From assembly GCF_016862435.1 (NCBI RefSeq), contig NZ_BOMY01000001.1, positions 124,001-188,000 on the forward strand: 64,000 nucleotides of DNA. The letters run 5' to 3'. Below the pieces are notes generated by a model that did no database searches, was not told the DNA's origin, and was given only the letters and a program-made list of their open reading frames with translations. Made by a program: the position numbers and the translations under genes. Source of the DNA: Paractinoplanes tereljensis (lineage in GTDB: Bacteria > Actinomycetota > Actinomycetes > Mycobacteriales > Micromonosporaceae). Of the stretch, positions 33,999-43,488 are shown in pieces. How positions within the stretch are numbered: the stretch's first letter is position 1; every line of letters starts with the position of its first letter.

Positions 33999-35261
33999 AT
34001 GACGAACGTCCAACAATCGGGTTCGGTCCGCTGGATGTGGGATGCCGACGGGGTCGTGACGGTGACCCTCGACGACCCGGGCCGCACCGCCAACATGCTC
34101 AACCGACGGCACCACGACGGCCTCGACTCCTGCCTCGACGATCTGTCCGCCCGCCTCGACCAGCTGCGCGGGGTGGTGCTCACCTCGGCGAAGCGCTCGT
34201 TCATCGCCGGGCCGGAGTTCGTCGCGAGCGAGATCACCCCAGAGGAGGCGGCCGAGACCTACGGCCTGCTCGTGCCGTTGCGGGACCAGGCGCGACGGCT
34301 GGAGACGCTGGGGCGGCCGGTGGCGGCGGCGCTCAACGGCTCGGCGCTCGGTGGCGGCTTCGAGCTGGCGCTGGCCTGCCACTACCGGGTCGGGCCGGAC
34401 GACCCGTCGGTGGTCTGGGCGCTGGCCGAGACCGGGATGGGCATCATTCCCGGTGGTGGCGGGGTGGTGCGGGTGACCCGGATGGCCGGGATCGCCGCGA
34501 CCGTGCTCGACATCGTCGGGCCGGGGACTCCGTTCCACCCGGCGTCCGCGCTGGCCGCAGGGTTGATCGACGAGGTCGCCGCCGACGCGGTCGCGGCTGC
34601 CCGGGCCTGGGTGCTGGCCCAGCCGTCGGGGCCGTTCGCGCAGCGCTGGGAGCGGCCGGGCTACCGGATTCCGGGCGGCACCGGGGAACCCGCCGGCCTC
34701 GCCGACGAGGTGCGCCGCCGGTCGGCGGGCTCACCGGTGCGGGCCCTGGCCGCCGTCCTCGACGTGGCGGTGCGCAGCGCGGCGGCGCCGCCGGACGAGG
34801 CTTTCGAGATCGAGACGGCCGCTTTCCGGCCGCTGCTGGCCGCCCCGGAGTTCCCCGCCCTGAGCTACCTGTTCTTCGCCCTGCACAGTGTCGCCGGACC
34901 TACCATCGCCGAACCCACGGCCGCCGGATTTCCGCAGGTCGTCCGGAACCCGCTGGCGGCGGTGTTCTTCGCCCCGGACGCGCCGATCGTCGAGATCACC
35001 GGCGACGACGCCGAGGCGACCGCCGCCGAGGTCCGCGCGAAAGGCGGCATCCCGGTGGTGATCCGCGCGGGCACGGCGTCCTTCGTCCAGACGCTGCTCG
35101 ACGCCGGCCCCGACCCGGACGCCATGACCGCCGCCGCCCGCCGCGCACTCGACGACGGCCTGGTCATCGACCCGGTCGCCGCCGACGTGGCATCGGTCCT
35201 GGCCGCCGGCTTCCCACCCTGGACCGGCGGCGTCCTGCACCACCTAGCGGCGGCCCGATAA
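33999..35261 (+). CDS. Enoyl-CoA hydratase domain protein, shortened FadB/FadJ-like
   Basis: 420 residues versus ~700 for FadB/FadJ. The crotonase domain (~1-190) is complete: NGSALGGGFELALAC with Glu122 and ALAETGMGIIPGGGG with Glu144, matching the two catalytic Glu of FadB. The linker FRPLLAAPEFPALSYLFFAL follows as in FadB. The NAD-binding Rossmann fold expected next is absent; instead AAVFFAPDAPIVEITGDD leads to GGIPVVIRAGTASFVQTLL and AAGFPPWTGGVLHHL, which resemble pieces of the C-terminal dehydrogenase domain. Likely hydratase only. Controlled by the divergent ArsR. Confidence 0.75.
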   Translation: MTNVQQSGSVRWMWDADGVVTVTLDDPGRTANMLNRRHHDGLDSCLDDLSARLDQLRGVVLTSAKRSFIAGPEFVASEITPEEAAETYGLLVPLRDQARRLETLGRPVAAALNGSALGGGFELALACHYRVGPDDPSVVWALAETGMGIIPGGGGVVRVTRMAGIAATVLDIVGPGTPFHPASALAAGLIDEVAADAVAAARAWVLAQPSGPFAQRWERPGYRIPGGTGEPAGLADEVRRRSAGSPVRALAAVLDVAVRSAAAPPDEAFEIETAAFRPLLAAPEFPALSYLFFALHSVAGPTIAEPTAAGFPQVVRNPLAAVFFAPDAPIVEITGDDAEATAAEVRAKGGIPVVIRAGTASFVQTLLDAGPDPDAMTAAARRALDDGLVIDPVAADVASVLAAGFPPWTGGVLHHLAAAR

Positions 35262-35264
35262 AAA

Positions 35265-36737
35265 TCAGGCGGTGCGGCGCAGGACCGCCAGGAACATCGC
35301 GTCGGTGCCGTGCCGGTGCGGCCAGAGCTGCACGGTCGGGCCCGGGCCCAGCTTCGGCATGCCCGGGGGCAGCAGGGTGCGAGCGTCCACGTAGTCGGCC
35401 TCGACCCCGCTGCGCCGCGACCCCTCGGTCAACGTCACCTGGGTCTCCACCATGTGCGGCGAACACGTCACGTACGCCACCAGGCCGCCCGGCCGGACCG
35501 CCCGCAGCGCCGCCACCAGCAGCTCGCGCTGCAGTTTGGTCAGCGCCGGCAGGTCGGACGGCTGGCGCCGCCAGCGGGACTCCGGCCGGCGCCGCAGCGA
35601 GCCGAGACCGGTGCAGGGCGCGTCGACAAGCACCCGGTCGAACCCCTCCTCGGGCAGGTCGGGGTCCTTGCCGACAGACCGGCCGTCGATCGGCAGCACG
35701 GTGACCGGCATGCCCTTGGTGGCGTTCTCGACCAGGCGGGCCCGGTGCTCGGCGATCTCGACCGCGGTCACCTCGGCCCCGCGCTGCGCGGCGATCGCGC
35801 CGAGCAGGCCGGCCTTGCCGCCGGGGCCGGCGCACAGGTCGAGCCAGCGGGTGTCCCGGCCCTCGATCGGCGCGGCCAGCAGCGCCGCCGCGACCAGCTG
35901 AGAACCTTCGTCCTGGACGTGCGCGCGGCCGTCGTGGATGGCGGCCAGCTCACGCGGCGAGCCGCCGTTGAGGTAGACCGCGTACGGCGAGAACGCCCCA
36001 GGCTGCCCGTCGACCTCGTCGGCCAGCTCGACCGGGTCGGCCCGGCCGGGCCGGGCGCACAGGTGCACGGTCGGCGCCTGGTTGTCCTCGATCAGCAGCC
36101 GGGCGGTGTCGTCCAGGTCGCCGCCGAGCGCCTCGGCGAACGCCCGGATGATCCACTGCGGGTGGTTGTGCAACACCGACAGGTTGGCGACCGGGTCTTT
36201 CTCGTAGTCCGGGGCGATCTTCTGGAGCCAGTCGTCGAGCGTGGTCTCGGAGATCGTGCGCATCACCGCGTTGGCGAAGCCGGCCGCGCCGGGCGCCACC
36301 GAGCGCACCAGGTCGACGGTCTGGTTGACCGCGGCGTGCGACGGCACCCGGGTGTGCAGCAGCTGGTAGGCGCCGAGCCGCAGGGCGTCCCGGGCCGGCG
36401 GGTCGATCCGGGCGACGTCCCGGCCGGCCGCGTCCGCCATGATCAGGTCGAGGGTGCCGAGCGCGCGCAGGGTGCCGTAGGTGAGCTCGGTGGCGAACGC
36501 GGCGTCCCGCCCGCTCAACCCCATGTCCCGGAGGATGTCGGAGAGAACCAGGTTCGCGTACGCGTCGTCGCGATGAACGGCCGCAATCGCCTCGTACGCC
36601 GCCTGTCGTGCCGGATCGGACGGAGGGCGACCGCCTCGCGGAGCCCGGCCCGAACGATCGTCGCGGGTGTATCCCGGTCCCGCGGTCCCGCGGGGTCGTC
36701 CCGAGCCGTGCGGCCGGTCTGCCTGATGAGGTGTCAC
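35265..36737 (-). CDS. rsmB: 16S rRNA (cytosine(967)-C(5))-methyltransferase
   Basis: 490 residues. N-terminal NusB-like RNA-binding domain (~40-190), then the RNA m5C methyltransferase: [15 protein letters not shown] (SAM), [18 protein letters not shown] (catalytic Cys motif IV) and [17 protein letters not shown] (motif VI Cys). GTG start overlapping the fmt stop as GTGA. About 45 unstructured Arg/Gly/Pro residues precede the NusB domain. Confidence 0.95.
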   Translation of the reverse strand: MTPHQADRPHGSGRPRGTAGPGYTRDDRSGRAPRGGRPPSDPARQAAYEAIAAVHRDDAYANLVLSDILRDMGLSGRDAAFATELTYGTLRALGTLDLIMADAAGRDVARIDPPARDALRLGAYQLLHTRVPSHAAVNQTVDLVRSVAPGAAGFANAVMRTISETTLDDWLQKIAPDYEKDPVANLSVLHNHPQWIIRAFAEALGGDLDDTARLLIEDNQAPTVHLCARPGRADPVELADEVDGQPGAFSPYAVYLNGGSPRELAAIHDGRAHVQDEGSQLVAAALLAAPIEGRDTRWLDLCAGPGGKAGLLGAIAAQRGAEVTAVEIAEHRARLVENATKGMPVTVLPIDGRSVGKDPDLPEEGFDRVLVDAPCTGLGSLRRRPESRWRRQPSDLPALTKLQRELLVAALRAVRPGGLVAYVTCSPHMVETQVTLTEGSRRSGVEADYVDARTLLPPGMPKLGPGPTVQLWPHRHGTDAMFLAVLRRTA

Positions 36738-37660
36738 GCGAGCTTCTCTCCCGGTTGGATCCGCAGGCCGCGGGCCCAGTCGGTGGCCGCCATCGCCTTC
36801 TTACCGGCCGCGCGCACTTCGCCGAGGGCGACGGGCGTGGTGGCCGTTCCTACAAGCACCTGAGTGCGTTCGACGAGCAGGTCGCCGGGCGCCAGGGACG
36901 GGCCGTTGGCAATCGGTTTCACCGGCCCGAGCTTGACCCGGTCGTCCCGGAACGTGGTCCAGGCGCCCGGTGCGGGCGTGCACGCCCGGATTCGCCGGTC
37001 GACCGCGAACGACGGGTCCGACCAGCGGATCTGCGCGTCGTCGACGGTCAGCTTGGGCGCGAAGGTGACCCCGTCACCCGGCTGCGGGTGGGCCACCGCG
37101 GTGCCGGCCTCGATCGCGTCGAGCACCGCCACGAGCAGTCCCGCGCCCGAGACGGCGAGCCGTTCGAGCAGGTCACCGGAGGTGTCGACGGGCCGGATGT
37201 CCTCGGTGAGGGTGCCGTAGACCGGGCCGGTGTCGAGGCCCGCCTCCAGTTCGAAGACGCTGGCCCCGGTCACCTCGTCGCCGTGCAGCACCGCGTGCTG
37301 CACCGGGGCGGCGCCGCGCCACGCGGGCAGCAGCGAGAAGTGCAGGTTGACCCAGCCGTGCTTGGGGATCTCCAGGGCGCTCGGCGGAACCAGCGCGCCG
37401 TAGGCAACCACGGGCGCGCAGTCGGGGGCGAGCTGCTTCAGCCGCTCCTGAAATTCCGGCTCCCGAGGCTTTGCCGGGGTGAGCACCTCGATGCCGCGCT
37501 CGTCGGCCCACGCACCGGCGGGCGAGCGCACCAGGCGGCGGCCACGGCCGGCCGGGGCGTCCGGGCGGGTGACGACGGCCAGAAGTTCGTGGGACGACGC
37601 CGCAATGGCGTCGAGGGCGGGCAGGGTGACGGCCGGCGTACCGGCGAAGATCAGGCGCAC
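36734..37660 (-). CDS. fmt: Methionyl-tRNA formyltransferase
   Basis: 308 residues, GTG start. [58 protein letters not shown] (the N-H...D catalytic set with [10 protein letters not shown]), and a C-terminal OB-like domain. Formylates initiator Met-tRNA. Sits between def, which removes the formyl group, and rsmB. Confidence 0.97.
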   Translation of the reverse strand: MRLIFAGTPAVTLPALDAIAASSHELLAVVTRPDAPAGRGRRLVRSPAGAWADERGIEVLTPAKPREPEFQERLKQLAPDCAPVVAYGALVPPSALEIPKHGWVNLHFSLLPAWRGAAPVQHAVLHGDEVTGASVFELEAGLDTGPVYGTLTEDIRPVDTSGDLLERLAVSGAGLLVAVLDAIEAGTAVAHPQPGDGVTFAPKLTVDDAQIRWSDPSFAVDRRIRACTPAPGAWTTFRDDRVKLGPVKPIANGPSLAPGDLLVERTQVLVGTATTPVALGEVRAAGKKAMAATDWARGLRIQPGEKLA

Positions 37661-37664
37661 CCGG

Positions 37665-38222
37665 TCACCGCCCCAGCCCGAAGATGCCCCGGCTGTGCGG
37701 GTTCTCCTTGACCGTCGGCGGCTTGGCCTCGTCGTACCACTCGGCCGCGCGGATCTGCTTCATCGCGTCCTTGCGGGCGGCCGAGTCGAGCCGGTCCAGG
37801 AACAGCACCCCGTCGAGGTGGTCGGTCTCGTGCTGCACGCAACGCGCCATCAGGCCGGTGCCGACCAGCTGAATCGGGTCGCCGTGCTCGTTGAAGCCGC
37901 TCGCCACGACATTTTGCCGGCGCTTGGTGTCGACGTAGATGCCCGGGATCGACAGGCAGCCCTCCGGACCGTCCTGCTCCTCCTCGTCGGGGAACGACAG
38001 CACCGGGTTGACGATGTGCCCGACCACCTCGTCGATGTCGAACGTGAAGACCCGCAGCCCGACGCCGAGCTGAGGCGCGGCCAGGCCGGCCCCGCCCTCG
38101 TCCTGCATGGTCTCGACCAGGTCCCGGACGAGGTTGCGCAACTCCTTGTCGAAGTCGACGACGAGATCCGCCGGCGTCCGCAGGACCGGATCACCAAAGA
38201 GACGGATGGGCTGAACGGTCAC
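37665..38222 (-). CDS. def: Peptide deformylase
   Basis: 185 residues, GTG start. All three motifs: [19 protein letters not shown] (metal Cys) and QHETDHLDG (metal His pair and catalytic Glu). Removes the formyl group of nascent proteins. The C-terminal ~30 residues ([15 protein letters not shown]) are an actinobacterial extension. Four bases before fmt. Confidence 0.97.
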   Translation of the reverse strand: MTVQPIRLFGDPVLRTPADLVVDFDKELRNLVRDLVETMQDEGGAGLAAPQLGVGLRVFTFDIDEVVGHIVNPVLSFPDEEEQDGPEGCLSIPGIYVDTKRRQNVVASGFNEHGDPIQLVGTGLMARCVQHETDHLDGVLFLDRLDSAARKDAMKQIRAAEWYDEAKPPTVKENPHSRGIFGLGR

Positions 38223-38283
38223 GCGGCAGTACTCCTGACATTCCGGGGCGGCAGCCTCCTATCCTACGGAGTCGCTTCTGCGA

Positions 38284-39552
38284 TCACCGTGTCAGCGTGA
38301 CGGGGAGCTCCCGCCAGCCGCGCAGGTTCATCCGCGCGCGCCTTTTCGGCCGCTCGGCCAGCGCCAGATCCGGGAACCGGCGCAGCAGCGCGGGCAGCGC
38401 GACCTGCGCTTCCATCCGGGCCAGCGGCGCGCCCAGGCAGTAGTGCGCGCCGGCCCCGAACGACAGCGGCGACACCCCCGCGCGGTCCGGGTCGAACACG
38501 TCGGGCTTGGCGAACCGGTCCGGGTCGCGGTTGGCCGCGCCGAGCAGCAGAACGAGTTCGGCGCCGGCCGGCACGGTCACGCCGCCGACCTCCGCCGCCC
38601 GGGCGACCCGCCGGGTGGTGAGCTGCACCGGCGAGTCGATCCGCAAGACCTCCTCGACGTACGCCGTGGCCAGCTCGGCGTCATCGCGCAGCTTGTCGGC
38701 GTACGCCGGATGGTCCAGCAGCAGCACCACCGCGTTGCCGATCAGGTTGGTCGTCGTCTCGAACCCCGCCACCAGCAGCAACGCGAGATTCGCCAGAAGC
38801 TCGTCGGCGGTCAGCCGCTCACCGTCCGCGTCGTGCGCCGCGGCCAGCGCGGTGACCAGGTCATCGGCGGGCTGCGCACGCCGCAGCTCGACGAGATGCC
38901 CGAAGTACTCGATGAGCTCGTCGGCGGCCGCGTCCGCCCGCACCCGATCGGCCTCGGTCCAGTGCATCTCCAGGACCCCGGTAAGGGCTTCGGCAAGCCG
39001 CCGGAACTTCCCCCGGTCTTCGACCGGAACACCAAGCAGCGCGGTGATCACCGCAATCGGCAACGGATAGGCCAGCCGCCCAACAAGATCGACCCCGTTT
39101 CCGTACGCCGTGAGCTCCCCCAAAAGCACATCCACCTGCTCCGCCACAACCGCACGAAGCGCCGCCACCCGCCGCGCGGTGAACACCCCGGACGCAAGCC
39201 GCCGCTGCCGCGTGTGGTGCGGCGGATTGGCCCGCAACATCGAGTCAGCGAAGAGGGCAACCGCCCGATACTCCCGCCACCCAGGCCAGGCCACTTCCAA
39301 CTGCGCCGCGTCAAACGTCTCCATAGCCGGATCCCGCAGCGCCCGATCAACAGCGGCATAGCCGGAGACAAGATAGAGCGGCGCGGACACCTGCAGAATC
39401 GGCCCATGCGCATGAAGCGCCGCATAGGCCGCGTCCGGTTCCCGTTCGGTAGGCGGCGCGAGCAGGATCCCAGCGGCTTCAGCAGCGTCCATCAGCCCAT
39501 AATGCCCGTCGATGTCGACCCGATCAGGAGCCCTCGGACGGAGCAGCGGCAT
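38284..39552 (-). CDS. Cytochrome P450
   Basis: 422 residues from the ATG at 39552. I-helix LLVAGFETTTNLIGN, ExxR motif VEEVLRIDSP, the R of LTTRRVAR, and heme-binding FGAGAHYCLGAPLARM. Soluble bacterial class, needing ferredoxin and reductase, neither encoded nearby. Substrate unknown. Longer starts upstream are possible but lack family similarity. Lies between def and priA, where most relatives have no such gene. Confidence 0.92.
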   Translation of the reverse strand: MPLLRPRAPDRVDIDGHYGLMDAAEAAGILLAPPTEREPDAAYAALHAHGPILQVSAPLYLVSGYAAVDRALRDPAMETFDAAQLEVAWPGWREYRAVALFADSMLRANPPHHTRQRRLASGVFTARRVAALRAVVAEQVDVLLGELTAYGNGVDLVGRLAYPLPIAVITALLGVPVEDRGKFRRLAEALTGVLEMHWTEADRVRADAAADELIEYFGHLVELRRAQPADDLVTALAAAHDADGERLTADELLANLALLLVAGFETTTNLIGNAVVLLLDHPAYADKLRDDAELATAYVEEVLRIDSPVQLTTRRVARAAEVGGVTVPAGAELVLLLGAANRDPDRFAKPDVFDPDRAGVSPLSFGAGAHYCLGAPLARMEAQVALPALLRRFPDLALAERPKRRARMNLRGWRELPVTLTR

Positions 39553-39622
39553 CAGCGGCTTGCCTAGGTCATCCGCCAGGGTTAGTGCCTGGACCGGCCA
39601 CACCGGACGAGGCCGCGAGCCG

Positions 39623-40541
39623 TCATCCGCCGGTCGTGTCCATCTCCTCCAGCGCGCCGATTGCCGCACCCGAGTCGGCCGGAATGCCCCAGGCGTCGGC
39701 GAGATGCCGTACGACATGCGCGATCGGATGCTGCTCGAGCACCCGGCCGAGCCGGGCCCGGTAAGCCTGCGCCTCCGGCCAGGCGGCGAGATCCGGTTCG
39801 ATGCCGGGCCGGACCACCACCGCGTCCGAGACGGCGTCCGGGCCGACCGCGATCCGGTACGGCCCGTTCGCCTCGGCCCGCATGCCCATGCACAGATTCA
39901 GGGCGGCGGCGGCCCGCGCCGGAAGCAGGCCCGCGACGGCGTCGAACATCCGGGCCACGGTCAGGGGATCGAACAGCGAAGGCTCGGTGGGGACGATCCG
40001 AACCTTCGCGTTCAGGGTCAGCGCGGCCACGCTCGCCGCCCACCCGACGGTGTCCCGATCCACGACCGGGCCGGCGCCCGCGAAGTCCGGCGCCGGAATG
40101 TCCTTCCCGGCGCGGTACCGGCGCCAGGCCTGGTGGGCGTAGCGGGCCAGCGGCTCGTAACCGACCGGCCGGGTGGCCACGAGCCGCAGATAGAGCGTGC
40201 CCAGGATGTCCCGGTCGCCGGTCCAGTCCGACCAGCACACGTAGTGGCACAGCTGTGGATGGGTGTGCGTGGTGAACGCGACCCAGGGCAGACCGCCCTC
40301 GCGCTTGCCGATCGGCGGGGTGCCCGGCTTCATCGCCCTGAGTTCGGAAAAGACCCTCATCAGCTCGATCCCGTACACGTGCGGCCCGCTGACCTCCTTC
40401 GACCCGTCGGACCAGGCCCAACCGTCCAGCCAAGCGGCGTTCGGCTCCTCGTCGGTCGCCCGCGTCCGCCAGGTGCCGGGCGAGCTTCTCCACATAAGGC
40501 AAGTCATGGTGCGCGTAGCTGATGAACACAGGCCCACCCAC
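39623..40541 (-). pseudogene. Broken TIR-domain gene: short TIR start followed out of frame by an unrecognised ~295-residue region
   Basis: From the GTG at 40541 one frame reads GGPVFISYAHHDLPYVEKLA, then RHLADAG: the beta-A strand and first helix of a TIR domain. TIR similarity stops there, and that frame then runs only into shadow sequence. Close to that point a different frame starts to look coding (DEEPNAAWLDGWAW onward) and continues to 39623 with PWVAFTTHTHPQLCHYVCW, RPVGYEPLARYAHQAW and LTLNAKVRIVPTEPSLFDP. I do not recognise this part. The catalytic Glu and the rest of the TIR fold are missing. Reading: internal deletion plus frameshift, or two gene pieces joined. A sequencing error would explain the shift but not the missing TIR core. 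Confidence 0.55.
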
Positions 40542-40555
40542 GCGGTAACCATAGG

Positions 40556-42775
40556 TCAGAACAGGGTGCCGGGATCCACCTCGATGCGTACCGGGAGGGT
40601 GGAGCGCTTGGCGCTGCGGACGCCGGCCGCCTCGTGCAGGGCGTGGGCCATCGCGGCCGCCTGCGACCGTGACGTGCGCACCAGCATGCGTTCCTGATCG
40701 TCGTCGTCGGCGGGGACCGGGCCGAGGATCTCGGCCGTGTCGGGCAGTCTGGCCGCGTCCAGCAGTTCGGCGATGGCCTCCGCCGTGCCGGTCAGGCTGG
40801 CCATCCGGGAGGCCGGTGGGAAGCTCAGCTCCCGCCGCTCGGCCAGCTCGCGGGCCGCGAACCAGCCCGGGTCCCACCGGATCAGTGCCTGCACCGCGGC
40901 CAGCGACCCGTCTGCCACGACGACCACCTTGCCGCCCTGTTTCGCCGGCCGGGCCAGCGCGGACGCGGTCAGCCAGCGGCGCATGGTCTCCTCGGCCGCT
41001 CGCAGGTCGGAGCGGGTGAGCAACGCCCACGTGTCCAGCAGCAGCACCGCGCCGTAACCGCCCTCGGCGATCGGCTCGGCTCCCGGGGTGGCGACGACCA
41101 CGGACGCGGTCGCCGGCACGCCGTCGAGGATTTCGTCCCGGCCCGAGGTTCGCACCGGGGTGTCCGGGAACGCCCGCCCGAGCTCCTCGGCGGTTCGCTT
41201 GGCGCCGGTGATCGAGGCGCGCAAACGCCGCCCGCCGCAGGCCGGGCATGAATAGTCGGCCGCCGCCCGGCCACACCATCGGCAGGTGGGCACGTCTCGC
41301 GCCCCGGCCAGCGACAGCGGCCCCGCGCAGTGCGGGCACCGGGCCGGCGTGCGGCACTCCGCGCAGGCCACCGACGGCAGGTAGCCCCGCCTCGGCACCT
41401 GGACCAGCACCGGCGCGCCCGCCTTCAGCGCCTGCCGGGCCGCGTCCCAGGCCAGGCTGGGCAGCCGGGCGGTGGCCGCGCCCGGGTCCCGGGCCAGCTG
41501 CGGATCGTCCCCGGTGGGCGCGATGGCCGGCACCCGGCTGCGCAGCACGTCTCGCGAGGCCGAGATCTCCTTGGCCCACCCGGTCTCCAGCAGCAGCTGG
41601 CCCTCGCCGGTGCGGGCGTGCCCGGCGACCAGCACGGCGCAGTCGGCCAGGCTGGCCCGGGTCAGCAGCACCTCGCGGGCGTGCGGATAGGGCGACCGCG
41701 GTTCCGCGTGCAGGTCGTCACCGTCGTCCCAGATGACCAGCAGCCCGAGCTTGGCGACCGGTGCCCACATGGCCGCCCGGGTGCCGACGACCACCGGAAC
41801 CTGGTGCCGGCTGGCCGCCAGGAACCGCCGGTAGCGCTCGGCCGGCCCGAGCGCGGCGTTGAGCGCCACATGCAGCCCGTCCCCGAGGACCGCGCTCAGC
41901 GCCCGATCGACCCGATCGAGGTCGCGCGCGTCGGCCACCACGATGACCACGCCGAGCCCGCCCCGCACGGTCGCCGCCGCGGCCTCCGCGATCCGGGTGG
42001 CCCAATCCTCCCCCGGCATGGTCCCCCAGACCGCCCGGGCCGGTCGCCCGTCTTCAAGCGCCCGCAGGAACGCGGCCCCGGCAACGTAGGAATCCCACCC
42101 ACCCACAGCGGGCAGCCCCTTGCCCGGCGCAAGCACAGCCGCCGACAACCCGCCGCCAACCACCTCCGAGTGAGCCGCCTCTTGGCCAACCCCCGGGTGA
42201 GCCGCCTCTGCGCCGACCGGCGGCGCGGGCTCCCCCGGAACGGCCGCGGTCTCGCCGAGGTCAGCGGCGACAGCCCGGTCTGCGTCGGAGGCGTCACTTT
42301 CCTCGGCCACGGAGGCTGCGCCGTCGGGGGAACTCTCGTCGGCCAGCTCGTTTGCGGGTGCTTCCTCGGCGTACACAACGGGCTTTTTGGTTTGGGCCTC
42401 TACTCGGGCGTGGCGTGGGGGGACCGCCAGGCGCAGCACGTCGCAGAGGTTTCCGGCGTAGCGGTCGGCGACCGTTCGGGCCAGCCGGGCCACCTCGGGG
42501 TCCAGCACCCGCTCGGGCGAGACGATCTTGTCGAGATAGGCCAGTTTGCCGGCGTGCGGGGACGACTCGGCCCGCTCCAGCAGGAAGCCGGTCACCAGCT
42601 GGCCCGCGAACCGGACCTTGACCCGCACCCCGGGCTGCGCCGCCTCGTCGTCGCCGGCCGCCACCAGGTAGTCGAAGGGCCGATCGAGGTGCGGAAGGGG
42701 CACGTCGACGCACACCCGGGCCACCGGCAACCGCTCGGCCGGGACCCGTTCGCTGCGCGCACTCTTGCTGGTCAT
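40556..42775 (-). CDS. priA: Replication restart protein PriA, helicase-motif-defective actinobacterial form
   Basis: 739 residues. N-terminal 3'-DNA-end-binding domain (ARVCVDVPLPHLDRPFDYLV) and the zinc region with eight Cys (CAECRTPARCPHC, CRWCG, CPACGG) are intact. The Walker A site, GVTGSGKT in active PriA, reads AVWGTMPGEDWATR here, and the DEEH box reads WDDGDD, so ATP hydrolysis is not expected. A ~75-residue acidic Ala-rich insert (~140-215) lies between the DNA-binding and helicase-like parts. Known actinobacterial PriA proteins share the loss. ATG at 42775. Confidence 0.92.
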   Translation of the reverse strand: MTSKSARSERVPAERLPVARVCVDVPLPHLDRPFDYLVAAGDDEAAQPGVRVKVRFAGQLVTGFLLERAESSPHAGKLAYLDKIVSPERVLDPEVARLARTVADRYAGNLCDVLRLAVPPRHARVEAQTKKPVVYAEEAPANELADESSPDGAASVAEESDASDADRAVAADLGETAAVPGEPAPPVGAEAAHPGVGQEAAHSEVVGGGLSAAVLAPGKGLPAVGGWDSYVAGAAFLRALEDGRPARAVWGTMPGEDWATRIAEAAAATVRGGLGVVIVVADARDLDRVDRALSAVLGDGLHVALNAALGPAERYRRFLAASRHQVPVVVGTRAAMWAPVAKLGLLVIWDDGDDLHAEPRSPYPHAREVLLTRASLADCAVLVAGHARTGEGQLLLETGWAKEISASRDVLRSRVPAIAPTGDDPQLARDPGAATARLPSLAWDAARQALKAGAPVLVQVPRRGYLPSVACAECRTPARCPHCAGPLSLAGARDVPTCRWCGRAAADYSCPACGGRRLRASITGAKRTAEELGRAFPDTPVRTSGRDEILDGVPATASVVVATPGAEPIAEGGYGAVLLLDTWALLTRSDLRAAEETMRRWLTASALARPAKQGGKVVVVADGSLAAVQALIRWDPGWFAARELAERRELSFPPASRMASLTGTAEAIAELLDAARLPDTAEILGPVPADDDDQERMLVRTSRSQAAAMAHALHEAAGVRSAKRSTLPVRIEVDPGTLF

Positions 42776-42810
42776 CGCCGAACATTCTGCCGAAGGGGTG
42801 TGACAAGAAC

Positions 42811-43404
42811 TCAACCGCGCACGACGCCGGACAGCGCGGCCGCCACCATCCGCTGCAGGGCATCGGGCGATACCGCGAGGGCGGTGCGGTCGGCGTACAG
42901 CAGGTGGGCGGAGCCGATCAGCATCGGGGCCAGCGTGTCGACGTCGGCGGTGGGCGTCAGGCGGCCGAGGTCGCGCTCGGCCGACAGGTACTCCCGGAGC
43001 ATCGCGCCGGCCTCGGACAGCAGCGGGATCCCTCCGGTGCCGCGGGCCGACCGCACCCGGGCCCGCAGATCGTCCCGGAAGGTGATCAGGCTGACGATGG
43101 TGACGGCCACCGGCGTGAAGATCTCCTCCAGCGCCACCGTCAGGTTCTCGGTGACCGTCGCGGTGCCCACGGCCGAGAGCAGCACCGGCTCGTGCAGCAG
43201 GAGCCGCTGGATCCGGTCCAGCACCAGTTCGGTCAGGAACTGGTCGAAGTCGGCGAAGTGCCGGTGCAGCACGCCCTTGGCCACCCCGGCCTCGTCGGTG
43301 ACCGCACGGCTGGTCAGGGCCTGCGGCCCGGCCCGCAGCAGCACCCGCTCGGCGGCGTCGAACAACTGCTCCCGTACGTCTCGAAGCGCCACACCGGTCG
43401 GCAC
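42811..43404 (-). CDS. TetR family transcriptional regulator
   Basis: 197 residues. Helix-turn-helix (~10-55): LFDAAERVLLRAGPQALTSR, then VTDEAGVAKGVLHRHFADFD. The C-terminal ligand domain is not assignable. Divergent from the methyltransferase at 43489; two palindromes lie between them. Confidence 0.9.
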   Translation of the reverse strand: MPTGVALRDVREQLFDAAERVLLRAGPQALTSRAVTDEAGVAKGVLHRHFADFDQFLTELVLDRIQRLLLHEPVLLSAVGTATVTENLTVALEEIFTPVAVTIVSLITFRDDLRARVRSARGTGGIPLLSEAGAMLREYLSAERDLGRLTPTADVDTLAPMLIGSAHLLYADRTALAVSPDALQRMVAAALSGVVRG

Positions 43405-43426
43405 CGAACCCCCAAGGGATAGCGAA

Positions 43427-43462
43427 TGGGCGCTTGCCCACTTAAGGTGGGCGCGTGCCCAC
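43427..43462. promoter_or_regulatory. Twin palindromic TetR-type operator
   Basis: TGGGCGCTTGCCCA (43427-43440) and GTGGGCGCGTGCCCAC (43447-43462) are inverted repeats with centres 21 bases apart, two helical turns. The half-site is (G)TGGGC. They lie between the divergent TetR and methyltransferase genes, so one complex could control both. Confidence 0.7.
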
Positions 43463-43488
43463 TATACGGCCGCGAGGAGCGTGAACCC

